From: Nissolia schottii
Lineage: Eukaryota; Streptophyta; Magnoliopsida; Fabales; Fabaceae
NCBI GenBank assembly: GCA_003254905.1
Contig: QANU01030043.1
Coordinates: 61,915-125,914 of the forward strand
DNA: 64,000 bases
Direction of reading: 5' to 3'
The position numbers and the translations under genes are program-made. How positions within the stretch are numbered: position 1 is the stretch's first letter; every line of letters starts with the position of its first letter. Below the pieces are notes generated by a model that saw nothing but the letters and a program-made list of their open reading frames with translations, had not been told where the DNA came from and searched no databases. This document shows positions 38,396-51,754 of this stretch, piece after piece.

Positions 38396-39020
38396 TGTCA
38401 AGCGAACCAAAATGAAAGAAAGAAACTTTATGCCTCTCTAATGCATGATTTATGATCAACTCCCAGTGTATGCAAAATCTAAGAGAGGAAATGATACTGC
38501 GAGAAAGTTACTCTAAAAAACTCAACTTTTTTGAGAGTTACCCATCATCTTTTTTTTCTTCTTTTCCCTTTGAAATTCACCCCCCAAAGAGTTCAAATTG
38601 CTCCTGAAGCTCCAATTTTGAAATTGATTTTCGGTTGGATGGGGAGCCAAAAGATGAAGATTGAAGAATTCCCAGAAAGAGGGAAATCAGTAGAAGCTCG
38701 ATAAACATGACATGGAATACGGGATAATCCTATTTGAAAAAATAAAAATATTATAGATAGAATTTTTTTTTTGTAGAAATAAACCATATTTCTCTCTCGT
38801 GTACATTTCTTTTAGATAAACCTCAAACTTATCTCTTTTAATTTCGATTTTAGTGTCCCTTCAAAATTTTTTTTGTCAATTTTATCTCTCATTGTGGCGA
38901 TTAACGTGTCACATCGCTATGTTAATCGCTACATTGCCCATTTTTCCAAAAATTTCATTCTATGTTTGAGATTAATATCTTAACCATTAGGTTACCAGAG
39001 TTATTATTGTATAATGTTAC

Positions 39021-39060
<40 letters not shown>
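38396..39060. other. Spacer upstream of PrmC-2 with (TA)n
   Basis: Homologous to 22,151-22,750. It has an extra ~65 bp segment near 38,456-38,510 that unit 1 lacks. It ends in about 38 bp of (TA)n at 39,023-39,060. Confidence 0.6.
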
Positions 39061-39061
39061 N
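39061..39061. other. Single-n assembly join hiding about 140 missing bases
   Basis: Unit 1 has about 140 bp between its (TA)n tract and GGCAACTCTTTG (22,754-22,892). Unit 2 has only one n there, so the n marks an unresolved join and not one unknown base. Confidence 0.7.
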
Positions 39062-39639
39062 GGCAACTCTTTGTTGTGGTACTCAGATTGGTTGGGTGTG
39101 GGTCCCCTTAGTGGCCACCTCCCCAGTGTTCACATTTCTGATACTCGCTTGTTCATGATATTGGCATAATAACTCGTGGAACATGTCCTAGCTCTATTCT
39201 AAGCTGCCTTAGGAACTCTCTAATATGATTATGCGAGTGCCATGTCCTTGTGCTAACCTTCTAGATCCTTGGAATTAGTGTGGAGCCACTTCAGGCGATT
39301 ACATGGCTGCCTCTGGTCATAAGTGGCTCTGGGAACTTAGTCAGGTGTGGAATATGGATCCTCGATGGAAACAGATTTGGTGGCTCAATTTTCAGGAAAA
39401 AATGTCATGACCCAAGAGTAAAGATTGGTACAAAAGGGATTAGTTCCCTTGTGAAAGCTTTAAACGTGCTAAATCGTGAGCATGCATGAGAATATAACTA
39501 AATTAACTATATTTCATAAACTGATTTTCTGTACAACTAAAAATGGAATAACTATTTTGCATGCACAACTTTATACAAATCTTACTACTAATCTTAACAT
39601 TTGAAGACATTGCCTATTACCCTTTGGAGCAACTATAAC

Positions 39640-40320
39640 TGAAAGTAACTCAAGACGTTGAACACTCTACTACAAAGCAGAGCTCACCACTGACTCAAAG
39701 ACTGGTACAATCGATGCACTAAAGGATCAACTCCATGGTCCTCACATGTCTTAAACAAATAGATGAGGGGTGAGTTCATCACTCAGTGAATGGGTACCAC
39801 AATACCACACCACATAACATATAATGAAAACATGATTTATCATACATTAATAATTCAATCAAGTAATAATTGGATCATGTAGATACACACACACAGAGCA
39901 CTGATATGACAAATATAAATCTGAAAGCACGCTAAAACAAATGGAAACAGTGCAATAAATAATTATATAAACATTGGTGTACACATTGTAGATAATAACA
40001 CCGTTGCAGAGTTTGTTGAGTTGTATATTAGGTCTTACGATGTACCTGCACAACCTACCTAGTTGGATGTTTGTGTTACACGAATCACCGATAACGAAGT
40101 TGAGATACCACACAAGCTACTGATAATGAATCTATCTACCTCTTCCTAAGAGCTCGAGGAGAGACAAGTCTCAACCTTAGTCAAGGAAGAACAACTCCAA
40201 CCTTGCTTCGCCAGAATAAATCCTTTTGATACCAAGTATGCTGAACCTGTAGGGTACTGAGAATCTGTAGGTACGTTGAACCCATATCTGGGACTCACTG
40301 AGTAAGCTGAACTCGTGCCA
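39640..40320. repeat. Left arm of the unit 2 inverted repeat
   Basis: Counterpart of 25,690-26,345. Its partner arm lies at about 45,230-45,740, pushed about 4.7 kb away by the inserted block. Confidence 0.6.
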
Positions 40321-41715
40321 ACAAGCAAAATAGATATAAGGTCACAACCTGTATGTAGGGTCTTATGGTGTATTAGGACAACATAGTTATCCGGTCTACA
40401 CTGGGCCACAAATATAACAAGTTACACCCAAACAAACACTTTGCGCAACTATCTGAATTCTATTTATGTGGTGTGGTTATACCCTACCTCTGATTTAGGT
40501 ATCCCCTATTTTATCTGAGCTACTTTCTATATGGGTTACTGGATCTGTTGTGTGCTTAAGCTACCTGAGTTGTCTAGGTTACTATATTGATTATCCTAAC
40601 ATCTACGTGTCATGATAGTGGTTACTGATTATGTTAATTACTATGTTTAATTATTTTACTAAGTTATTTACCTATCTGAACTACTATAACTGAATAGCCT
40701 AACAAGGTTAAGGATCACGACTTGCATCACTTATCATTGACTGAATGACGACTTACGGATGACTGCTACTTACTCTAGATTATTGTATTAGTTGACCAGG
40801 CTGACTACCTTAGTTGGTGACATTGGCTAACTGGTTTGACACCTCACTTGTTCCTACTACCTACATGCTAACTAATAACTTCGACCATTCCCATTTTCTG
40901 CTATGGCTACGTTAGTTACGGTCATATGATGACGGACTACTCTAGGACAACTACACTGTTTGATGGTTCCTACGACGACTCTACCTTATCATTACTATTT
41001 GGTTGACCTAGTTTTACTAACTACGTTGATCGAATGGTTTGACCTCTACTGACGCTAGGGGATAAGCCTCTACAATTTGGATACTTGACTACGGTTACAC
41101 TGTCTAACTATATAGTTACTTATTGTTCTATAACCATTAGATACATAGGGATAATGTACTGGCTAGCTAATACAGAACTATAACTTAACTGACATGTCTT
41201 AACGGGTAAACTATTGTATGACTATTATTAATGTCCAGTGTCAATGCTAGAGTGACGGCCCCAAAAATTTTCATCGACACGCAAGGGACTAGTTCTCTTA
41301 CGAAAGCCTCCTAATGTGCTAATCATGAAAACGCACAATTTTTATAATTAAATAAAGATAAAACCTTTTAAATAAAACTAAACATCATAAATAAAATAAA
41401 GTTCTTTACATAAAATATGACATTAAATAACTAAAATACGGGACATTCTGCTTGTAGTTCACTAGAGCGTTCTACTAACTGATATAAAGATAAACTATCC
41501 TAATACTGAAATAAACTAAAGAAAATACTCCACGTCAACCTGAAGCTCACTAAGAATCCAATCTGCTGGGATCTACTAAATGAGCGCGGTGTATCTTCGT
41601 CAACGTTATCTAAAGGGTGTTTGCATTGAAGATTTGGAGGCACCATATTTACTGCGAAGCTTGTAAGATTTTCACAAACCACAAGAGCCTTTAGTATATA
41701 TTCAAGAAGAAGGAT

Positions 41716-43380
41716 ATGAACCTTAGGCAACGTAGATGGGTGGAGTTGCTAAAGGATTATGACTGCACCATACACTACCATCCAGGAAAGTCTAACTTTG
41801 TGGCTAACGCCTTGAGCAGAAAGTCTATAGGAATTTTGGCACATATTGCTCCGGTGCGGTGTAGGTTGGTAGCAAAGATTCACAGGTTGGAGGTGAGTGG
41901 TGTTTAATTCGGTGAGAGTGACTCAAGGGCTTGGCTAATATCAAGGCTGAAAACAATTCCTTATTGGAAGAAATCAAGAAATAGAAGATAGAGGATCCAA
42001 AGCTAAGGGAGAGTATAGAGAAGGCTAGGGGTGGTGTGGTGTCAAAATTTTCTATGGACTCTGAACGGGTCCTACAGGTAGAGAGTCGGTTGTGCGTTTT
42101 GGACATGGACGGGTTAAGAAAGAAGGTCATGGAAAAAGCACATAATACAACATTTTCGATCCACCCGAGGTCGACAAAGATGCATCAAGATCTGAAGGAG
42201 ATTTTTTGGTAGAAGAGTATAAAGAAAAGATGTGGGGAGTTTTGTATCCAGATGCCTCGTGTGTTAGTGCCAAGGTTGAACACTGATAACCAATAAGAGA
42301 TATATAGAATATAATTATACCAGAGTGGAAGTGGAAGTGGGAGCAAATAACGATGGACTTCATGATTGGGTTACCCCAAACTCCCAGTGGCTATGAGTCA
42401 ATCTGGGTAATAGTCAGCAGGATGACTAAGTTGACACACTTAATACTAGTAAGGACAACCTTTAATGCAATAGATTATGTGAGGATTTACGTCTAGGAGA
42501 TAGTTAAGCTACATGAGGTTACCTTTTCAATCATATCAGATAGAGGTGCACAGTTAATTACCGCACAATTCTGGAATGCTTTTCAAATAGCTATGGGTAC
42601 GGATCTAGAGATGAGTATCACTTTTCATCCATAGACAAACGGTCAATATGAGAGGGCTATTTAGAATTTGGAGGACATGCTTAGGGCATGTGTCCTAGAT
42701 TTTGAAGAAAGTTAGGATAAACATCTACCATTGGTCAAGTTTGTGTATAAGAATAGGTACAAAGCAAGTATTAGATGCCAGTGTTTGAGGCTCTGTATGG
42801 GAGACTTTGCAGGTCCCCTATTGGTTGATTTGAGGCGGGTGAGGCTAAGCTGATTGCCCCTGGCATAATAAAAGATACCACGGACAACATAAAGTTGATC
42901 AACGAAATGTTGTTAGTAACATAGTCACGACAGAAGTCATAAGCTGATCAGCACTGGGGAAGTCTAGAGTTTGATGTAGGGGAATAGGTCTTCCTGAAGG
43001 TATCCTCCATGAAGGGGGTGGAACGTTTCGGTAAGTAATGAAAGCTTAACCCTCATCACATCGATCTATTTGAGATCATGAAAAATGTCAATGCAATGGC
43101 TTACAATTTGGCACTACCTCCCAGTTTGGCGACATTTCATCCCGGGAGATATATTCGTGACGACAAGCACATTTTGTCACAATAAGATATTAGGGTGGAT
43201 CTAGACATGTCCTATAAGGAAGAACCAATTTCTATAGTAGACAGGCAGGTTAAGAAGCTTCACTCGAAGGAAGTGGCCTCAGTAAAGGTCATTTGAGGAA
43301 TCACTCTAGAGAAGAGGCAACTTGGGAAGTAGAGGATGCAATGAAGACAATGTACCCATACCTTTTTTTATTCCTCAGGT
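41716..43380 (+). pseudogene. Ty3/gypsy (chromovirus, Tekay/Del-like) pol remnant: RNase H end, integrase, chromodomain
   Basis: The + strand translation runs in order through the RNase H C-terminus (RQRRWVELLKDYD.TIHYHPGK and ANALSRKS), the integrase core (W.WEQITMDF.IGLP, then a VSRMTKLTH segment, ISDRGAQ, and a NLEDMLRACVLDF segment), and a chromodomain-like tail (PISIVDRQVKKL, then [19 protein letters not shown] in a shifted frame). Several in-frame stops and frameshifts break it, so it cannot encode an active polyprotein. No RT or gag is present upstream. Confidence 0.8.
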
Positions 43381-43446
43381 ACGTTAGTAGTTTTAGATAG
43401 TCCAATGTAATTTTGGGGACCAAAATTCCTTAACAGGGGAAGAATG

Positions 43447-44870
43447 TGATGACCCATATTTTTTATAAGGACTCTAAAGCATTGGGGGAACGCTATAGTG
43501 GTTTAGGACAGGAAGCACATTAAATCGTGTTAGGGATGTTGTAGCGATTCAGCATGTTGATAACGCTACAGTGATTCGGCATTTTCTGCAACCCCAAACC
43601 AACTTTGGTTGCTTAAGGAGGGGGTCTGCTCCTCTTATAAATAGAGAACCCCTGGTAGAGCTTCAGTTGCTAATTTCCTTCAGAGATCTCAAGGTTCCAC
43701 TCAGTGTTGGGACTTTTGCTCTAGTTTTCTTTGTAAAGAAGCAACATCTTTACTAGAGTAGGTTTCTAGTCTTTTTAGGGCGGCTTAGGGTAATAGGCCC
43801 CGACTCCAGTACTATGGTAGTGGTGGCGTTGTGGCGATCCACAACTTCCGTGGTGATGCCGATTTACCGTAACAATGATAGTTCGTTATAGCAACACCCT
43901 TCAATAGTAGTTTTCTTTCATTTTTATGAGTTTGATCATAGTGTGGTGTTTGTTGGTCAATCCAGGTGTCAACTTGATGTGAACCAAAGTTATTGTTTCA
44001 ATTGAACTAACACAAGTGGTTCAACAAATTAACTCTCAATATGTTGGTAGATGAATTTGGCTAGAAAAATTAGTTTTCCTTTGCAAAACTAAGAAATATA
44101 GGCAACGGAATTTGATAGCTAACCAAAGGATTGGAATCACTCCAATTTGAGACAACACACAAAGGATTTGGTTAGGTCCTTTCATAATCTCACTTCTTGA
44201 ATCACTCAAAAATTCAGGAAAATCGCTCTCACAATTTAATTTAATAGAAATCAAAAGGTTTGCTAAAATGCTGAATCTTGTTGTATTTTTGTATTGCTAC
44301 TTTGGTTGCCTCATATAGCTTGCCAATTTGTGTTACATAGTACCAAAAGTCACAAAACTAACTCCTAAAGGCTACACCATAACCATCAGCCAAAACCCAC
44401 TCTAAATGCACTATATTTACATTAATATTCAGCCAAAGATGCTCTGTAACCTATGACTGAGCATTCAACAATTGACTGCTCATTAAGAACCAACTAAATG
44501 CAAAACAATGCAATAATTCTCACTTATTCCACGGCTAAAAACATCCAAAACTGAATGGCATAGCCATTTATTAGAAAAACATTAAACAAACACTCTAAAA
44601 AAATCTCATTCAAGTTATAGCACTTGGACCGCACGTTTCAATGATGCATTTCACCATTTTGGCCTCTTCATTTTCTAAATTAAGCCCCATTTCATAATGG
44701 TTGCCAAAACTTGTTGTAAGGCCTCTTTTGCTTTTCTAGCTCTTGCCCTTGGCATTGGTCCTCCAAGTCCTTTAATTGCCTCTTGGTCGTTGCCCTTGAT
44801 CATGTCCTTATCACAACTGTATGCCACTCAGAGCTTCTAATACTAGTGCTCCCCAACGTCAGATCATTCT
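43447..44870 (+). repeat. Gypsy LTR-like segment (shared with unit 3)
   Basis: A purine run (AACAGGGGAAGAA) directly precedes TGTGATGACCCATAT, which fits a polypurine tract and LTR start after the pol remnant. A TATAAATAGA box lies near 43,636. The same segment occurs at 54,225-55,665. The exact LTR end is not clear. Confidence 0.55.
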
Positions 44871-45197
44871 AGGTGAGTTGAGGTCTTGGTACGTCGATGA
44901 TGTGGCATTTTGTGGTTTGTGTATCGATTCATTTGTCTTTTTTTAATTCTAGTTATTTATATAATTATTCATTTATATGCTTAGTGTTGCTTAGCAATTG
45001 CATGCGTAGGCATAAGTAGAGATTTACATGCTTAGATATGATGTGCCAGGATTATGTGGAAATTCTTAAGTAGTAACTTAGGATGTGTTAAGTTTAATAA
45101 CTAGTAAATAGTAATGAGTCGTAGTTTGATCACCAATCTTAACTGATATCGTGATAATGATCCATATGAACCTTAGGATAACAAACTTATGATTTCA

Positions 45198-47651
45198 ATA
45201 TTATTGTTGATTGTTATAATTTAGTTTCTTAGCATGAGTTAAGCATACTCGGTGAGTAGTAGATATAGGTTCAATGTACCCATAGATTCTCAGTATACCC
45301 TACGGATTCAGTGCACCCTTATCTAATACCGCAAGGATTTATCATGGAAAAGCAATGTTGGACTTGTTTTCCCTTGACTGAGGCTGAGACTTGTCTCTCC
45401 TCAATCCCTCAATTGGAGGTGGACAGATTGACTTAGTGATTCTTCTCAGTATCCTCAGTATAAATCAGACAACAATATCAAATACCCAGTATTCAGTTGC
45501 TTGTTGATTATTTAGTTATCTATTTATTTCTAGTTAGTTATATACATTTTTATTCTGTTCAGTATATGTTGCATGAGTGGTACCATGGTACCCATTCGTA
45601 GAGTTGACAACTCATCTATTTGCTATATTGGTTTCAAATATAGTTGAGGACCTAGACAATGAGCTTCTCATCCAGTAGCAACTGGATTTCAATGTCAGTG
45701 GGTGAGCTCTGCTTTGGAGTGGGGCCTATCAATCTTTATTTTGTTATTTAGTTATGCTCCAAATAGCTTAGGTAGGATCACGACACACTTTATTAATGTT
45801 ATTTTATCTCAGCTAATTTATTAGAACTCAGATGTAAACCGTTTTGTAGATTTCAGTATTATATTTATGCCAATATTTATTTGATTAATCGCATGTATCT
45901 TTGTTTTAGTCACGTTGGAGCTTTCGAGGGACGGTGTCCCTGCATGCGGTCACTCCAGAGTTTGGGGCTTTACGTAGTCACTGATCTTTACTTGTTTTTA
46001 GTTCAGTAATTTATACTGATACTAAGTATTTTGAACTCTGATGAACTTGATCATTGTTCCATTGATTTTCTATCACTTAAATGTTCTTAACGTTGTTGGT
46101 TGTTTGAAATTTCGATCCATTACATTTTAGGTAGGTATCCTTTATTGGGTGCATCCAAGTGTCCACAACTGCTCACCACGAATTTGTTTTTTCATTTCTA
46201 TGGGTAAAAGTTGAACCTCCAACCTCATGGTCAAGGGACAAGTTAAGCTACCATCATGTCACGCCTCGTGATTATTTCAGTTAGTTTCTTTGATAATAAA
46301 TAGAAGCAATATATCTTATTATACGCATAGCAATACATTACCCTACTCCATCTATGTTAAACTGCTATAAGCAAGAAGAAATTGTGTCTTTGTTTTGCTA
46401 ATGCAGCTACGCAATTGATGTCTACAACTATTCTTGATGCTATGAGTAGGATATTACTTCTAAATTATTAGTATTCTAAAACCAAGTATAGATCCAAATT
46501 AAGAATTTCTTACATTGGCACCTTAAGCCAATTATATGATCAAGCATAAGACATATCAGCATCCAAAAGAGACCTTTTATTACATTATATACTAAGGTTC
46601 CTTTTGGCACCTTCTTGTGCTGTAATTTAATCGTCGAAAAAGAAAGTGTTGGTACCCATGTGTTGCACAGTATTTTTTTTATAGAGAAAAATGATCATTA
46701 ATCAAGTAAAACATAAATCTTTGATAAACATGAGAATGTTATCAACATCGATTGAAACAAAATGAAATATTAAATTTTAATACAAATTTCAAAATACTTC
46801 TTTATCATGCACTAATATCTCATTGCTGATTTCTTTATCTTTATACTAGCTAAATTGGCCCAGCACATAACTACTATCGCATTATAATAGTTACAAGAAA
46901 ACTTAATAAAAATATATACAGCAATATATTTTCCATTGGTGGCCTCTGAATTACCACAACCACTAAATTAAAAAAATAAAAATTAATTCAATGTAAATAA
47001 AGTATTAAGAGATAATAGAAGAGAAAAAGAAGAACTTAAAAAGAAAATGAATTAACAATGTAACAACGATAATACTACTCATAACAGTAAAGTGAGAAAA
47101 AAATTATAATTCTTTAACAATAATTTTCAATTGTAATAATCTTGAGACAATTGACTATACAAAAACGAAGTTGAAAAATCTTATTAAGAGGAAAAAGAAC
47201 TAAAAACTACTTGATTTAAAATTAAAAAAAAATTGCCTATTAAATTGTTATTTGATCAATTTTAAAAATACTCATAAAAAAATTAAAATTCGATACATAA
47301 GAAACTTCTAGTAAAAGATTCACGTCAAAGTAAAATGAAACCTTTTATATGAGTAACAGATATACTTAAATCTCCTAACCTATTATCCTAAACTTCTGTC
47401 TAACTGCCAAATGAGGTAAAATATTATTTTCTTTAAATGGCAAATGGCAAAAGAAAATTCCAAATGGCAAAAGAAAAGTACATATCACAAAATCAACTTA
47501 AGGTTCTCTCCTTTTAAATATATATAACATTAGATATTAGATTATAAGCTTAGCCTCAACCTTTAATTTTTGGAGGGAGTAGAGTGCAACGTTATGCCTT
47601 TCCAGCAGAGTTGTGAGATAAAAACCATACACTATAAGCTTATTGTTATCC
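45198..47651. other. Right inverted-repeat arm and spacer downstream of CYP72A-2
   Basis: Matches 26,493-28,886 of unit 1. The arm of the inverted repeat lies at about 45,230-45,740. The rest is AT-rich and gene-free. Confidence 0.6.
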
Positions 47652-50600
47652 CTATATTTGCACTTTATGCAGAACGACATGAGCACCGTATTGTGGGTGA
47701 AGAGTGATGGCATTGGTTGGAGCATGAGCATAAGCTGGAGAGAGTTGAAACGAGAAATGTTGTAGAATCAATGCCAAAGCCATCTTTGCTTCCAACAGGG
47801 AGAAGTTTTGCCCAATGCATATTCTAGGACCCCATCCAAACGGAAAAAACGAAACCTTTTCATGGGTGGCCTTCGAAACTCCTTCAGAAAATCTCCCAGG
47901 GTTGAACTCCTTCGCATCATCGCCCCACAGTTCACGGTCATGGTGAACCACAAGTATCGGCAAAGAAACCTGCACCCCTGCAGGTATTGTCACGTTTCCA
48001 AGCTTCATGTCCTTTTGGGCAGTTCGAGCAAGCACAACAACTGGCGGGTATAACCTCAGAACCTCGTACAATATCATCGTGACCTGTTGCAGCAAGGGAT
48101 TTATGGCAATAGTAAGCACCAAGGGCGTATTAATTAGTAATGCCATCACCATGATAATCACAACTAACACACACTTACAATCTTGAGGCGGCTTAACCCA
48201 TCAAAGTCCGGTTTCTGGCCTCCAAAGACTCGCGAGACTTCCTCCCTCGCACGTGACTGCCATTCGTGGTGTCTGCTCAGTAAAACCATGGTCCAAACAA
48301 GCAAAACTGAAGTGGTCTCTTGCCCTGCAAAGTAGAATAGCTTGCACTCCTCGATCACGTCATCAAGAGTCATTCCAACATTCCTCTTGTTCCCACGCTC
48401 GTGTATCTCCTTGTGATTGGATTTCAAGAGGATGTCTAATAAGTCATTCTTAGTGGGTTCACCTCCTTTCAATGCGCTTTCTCTCTTGTTAATTATAACT
48501 TTGAGTGAAGCTTTTATATCTCTATCAATTTCCTTCATCCTTCTATTGATAACAGTAGGTAGAAACCTATAAATGAACATAATTAGTCTTGCATTAGTCA
48601 TAAGGAAAATGACATGTATAGAGTAGTTTTACCTCCATCCAGGGATGTAAACTTTCGTGATGACTTGCATTGCGAGTTCTGCTTGCTCTCTTAAAAGTTG
48701 AAATATTCTTATTCCTTCTTCGTAACTACTCCCAAATGCTGCTCGAGAAATAACATCGCTAGCCAAACTCTGAAGAAAAGGCCACACATCTATTTCACAT
48801 GATCCGTTTGGAGACAACATTTCCTCCCATTTGCAGATCATATCATTGCAACTTTTGAAGAATATTGGTGACATAATCTGTGGTGCAAAAATATACAGGA
48901 GTTAAAAATCACTGTGTCAAACTGACAACATTAACATTCATAGCGCGTAGTAATAAAACAAACTTATGTTGCTTGCTAATAAAGCATACGTTGCAAGCTA
49001 TGTCATATTTAAGCCAGGGGAGATGCAATTCTTTCGATGCAAATAAACATGTCACACAATTGAATCGCCTAGTGTTTTTTGACATGTTTTCATAAGGCAC
49101 ACAAGTCAATTGTATGAGTTCTAGATTCAGTAAAAGGAAAATAACCTTCAATTTTTCTAAATTGAAAGCAGGGTTGATTATCCTTCTATGTTTGCTCCAC
49201 TTCTCGCCCTCATGGTTGACAAGACCAGTTGCTAGTAACTTGACCAATGGATTTGTATTAGGCTTTGGAAATTCATAGATCTTGTTAAATACATCTTTGA
49301 TTTGCTCAGGATCTGTGATGGTCACCCTTGGCCTTGGTCCAAACCAGATGAATGAATTCTTTCCTGAATAACATCAACAGCTTTATGAGAAGGCTTAAAC
49401 TAAAGCTAAACAATAACAACATAGAAAAAGAAAAAGTGATATTCTAATGATTACAGCTGACATGTACCATCTAGAATTGAATTCAGTTTGTGAGAGAGCC
49501 CCCCATACGATGCATGTTCTTTCTTTGGTGCTATAGTGGCACTAAAGTTTGTACCTATGACCTCATGCAAACTCAGTTTTTATGGAGAAGAGTGGTAAGA
49601 AAAGGGCAATACAGTAATACTCCATCTATTAGAGGACTTTTAGTAGTGAGCTTTAATTATAAAGGGGTGTACAACTGATGTGCATTGTAGAGGTTTGCAA
49701 AAATCGGGACTCTTTTATTTAATGCTCATGATCCTCCACAACTTGTTCTTCCTTCCTCCATCAAAGTTTCCAAGGGATTCATGGGAAGAAATTTTGAATG
49801 TGAAGGTACCCATAGTGAAAATTCTTCATTTACAAATTTTGCAGCAATGCTAGAACTATAAGAGGCAGATGGACAAAAGTTTGGTTTTAGAGGTTGCCTC
49901 ATTCTTTAAATTATGATGGCCTTTTGAATAGAAAGGTCCACAACAGATTCTACAAACATGGAGTGTGACACTGCTACTATGTGCTCCTCTCACTGCACAA
50001 AAACAACGGAAATGACCCAATTAACCAGAGATTCATGAATTAAACAACCTAACTTAACCTTAATAAAAATAACAGTTTCCTTGCTCTTATAAAGGTTATC
50101 TAACCTTGCCACATCTCTTAGGATAAACTCTAATGCTATTTCGAGAATTAAGTTGTTTAACTCAATTTAAAAAAATAGCTTTAAGGGATTAGGGTATCAC
50201 GCCGTTGTAAAAGCTATCTAGGTTATATCTAGGGGTGAACATGGGTTAGGTCGGATAGGACCCGCCCACGTCACCAATCCGACCCGCCTATCAACGGTCG
50301 AGTCTGGTAAAAAAAATTTTTTTTGCAGGCACCCGTCAGACCCACTACCCCCGGGTCGGGTCGGGTTAGGCGGGTGACCCGCCCTCTTTTTTTTAAAAGA
50401 AATTTAATTTCTTTTTAAGAAAATCTATTTTTTAATAAAAAACTATTATTTTTTTTAAAAAATAGAAACCTATTTTTTAAATTTTTTAAATTAAAAAATA
50501 ACCATATTTTAATAATTAAAATTTTAAAATAATATATATCGACAGATCAGCAGGTTGGATTGAGAAGTAGAGACCTGAGACCCGACCCGTATAATATGAC

Positions 50601-51564
50601 GGATTTATTGGATCTGACCCGCCGACCCGACTCAACTCAACCCAACGCGGGCTGGGTTGGATCAGATCAACGGGTCGGATCAAATCCATGTTCACCCCTG
50701 GTTATCTCCTTAAAGAATATGAGAGTCTACCAAATGGCAAATAACCCTGCACTACAAGTACAAATTCCCACTCAATGATCTAGAAGTTTATACGCCTTGT
50801 CTTCCTTTTTGGTTACAAAGTTTCTCCGGTTTTATTTATTTTATTTTGTACGTCCATGGTGAATGGTGCCAATTTGAAGGGGGGTGATTTATGTAAAAAT
50901 GTTACGTGTACACCCAATTTCATATACTCATACATACACCATTTATAATTTCTCTTAACTATACTTAATTAAGTGCACAAACATTACATAAGTTAAAACA
51001 CAAACTTTATGTATATAAGTACAAAATGTATGTATAATGTATAATTTTTGGTATACGTGTAACAGAACTCGTGATTTATGTCATCTTCACGCGAATGGTA
51101 GAAAACAAAATGGAAAATATCATTTTAGAGTAAAAAATAAAGAAATTTTATCTTTATATTAACAAAATAAAAAATGAGACTCATTTTTATTTTATTAATA
51201 TTTTTTTAGGTGAGATTTTTACCTCAGAGAATATTTATCCGAAGATGGTAAAAAAAAAAAAAAAAAAAATGCATTTGCGTACCGCCGTACCGTAATGGTT
51301 GAGGCTGTGTTGGAGATAGGATTGCACACGTGGCACAATATCATGAGAGAAATTCATGGGTTTGGATCTTGCTTTCTGATGCATCTTCACGAGATCCTTC
51401 GAGTCCCCAACTAGAAGCCTGTAAGGGTTGCCTTGAAGGCCTTGCTCTCTTAGGAGCCTCTCCAGCTTCTTTGGCCTCAGCCACACCCAGTTCAGCACAC
51501 TCCACCCCCATATCAGACCAAGCAACACCGTGAGAAGTATGACTGTGGTCCACGCTGCTTCCAT
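47652..51564 (-). CDS. Cytochrome P450, CYP72A subfamily, copy 2
   Basis: Same role and layout as copy 1. Exons (- strand): 51564-51291, 49363-49146, 48877-48633, 48566-48179 and 48083-47652, total 1557 nt, 518 aa, all in phase. Exon 1 lacks one Leu codon of the membrane anchor. The C-helix WSKHR, I-helix AGQETT, EVLR and haem loop (Cys464) are kept, and the PERF site reads PGRF. The segment after ExxR is PPVVVLART as in copy 1. The exon 1 donor region carries a small GTACGGC duplication, so two GT donors lie 8 bp apart; the first keeps the frame. Intron 1 (1.93 kb) holds two MITEs. Confidence 0.92.
50229..50699. mobile_element. hAT-like non-autonomous element (MITE) in CYP72A-2 intron 1
   Basis: 471 bp with inverted ends (CTAGGGGTGAACATGG ... 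CCATGTTCACCCCT). The flanking 8-bp duplications are GGTTATAT (50221-50228) and GGTTATCT (50700-50707). The uninserted site is visible in CYP72A-3 intron 1 near 62,520. The ends are rich in GGGTCGGGT/ACCCGACCC, and there is no coding capacity. Confidence 0.8.
50895..51070. mobile_element. Small MITE, family M, insertion 1 (CYP72A-2 intron 1)
   Basis: About 176 bp with imperfect inverted ends (AATGTTACGTGTACACC... / ...GGTATACGTGTAACA). It is flanked by an 11-bp direct repeat, GTGATTTATGT (50884-50894 and 51071-51081). CYP72A-3 has a single uninterrupted GTGATTTATGT near 62,710. Confidence 0.75.
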
Positions 51565-51754
51565 TTGAAAAGAACAGGGGAACAAGATGCAAAACAGAGA
51601 AAGCTGCAAGAAGAGCTTTATGAATTTGCGTGAGAAAGTGAATGAGGTCGATGATTATCTTTGGCATTTTTATTCTATTTACGAGGAGATATTTTTGGGA
51701 GAAGAGTGTACATCCAATAGTATTTACTTTTAAATTTAGAGTGCTAAAAAAAAA

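Larger units (their letters stand above)
40465..45197 (+). mobile_element. Decayed Ty3/gypsy-containing insertion, unit 2
   Basis: Unit 1 is continuous across this point (GAATTCTATT|ATTGTTG at 26,492). In unit 2 about 4.7 kb intervene, flanked by a short TATT match. The block is a mosaic: a 1.2-kb low-complexity region, a segment near 41,250-41,560 resembling the 39,430-39,560 sequence, the gypsy pol remnant, and an LTR-like segment from about 43,447. Confidence 0.65.
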
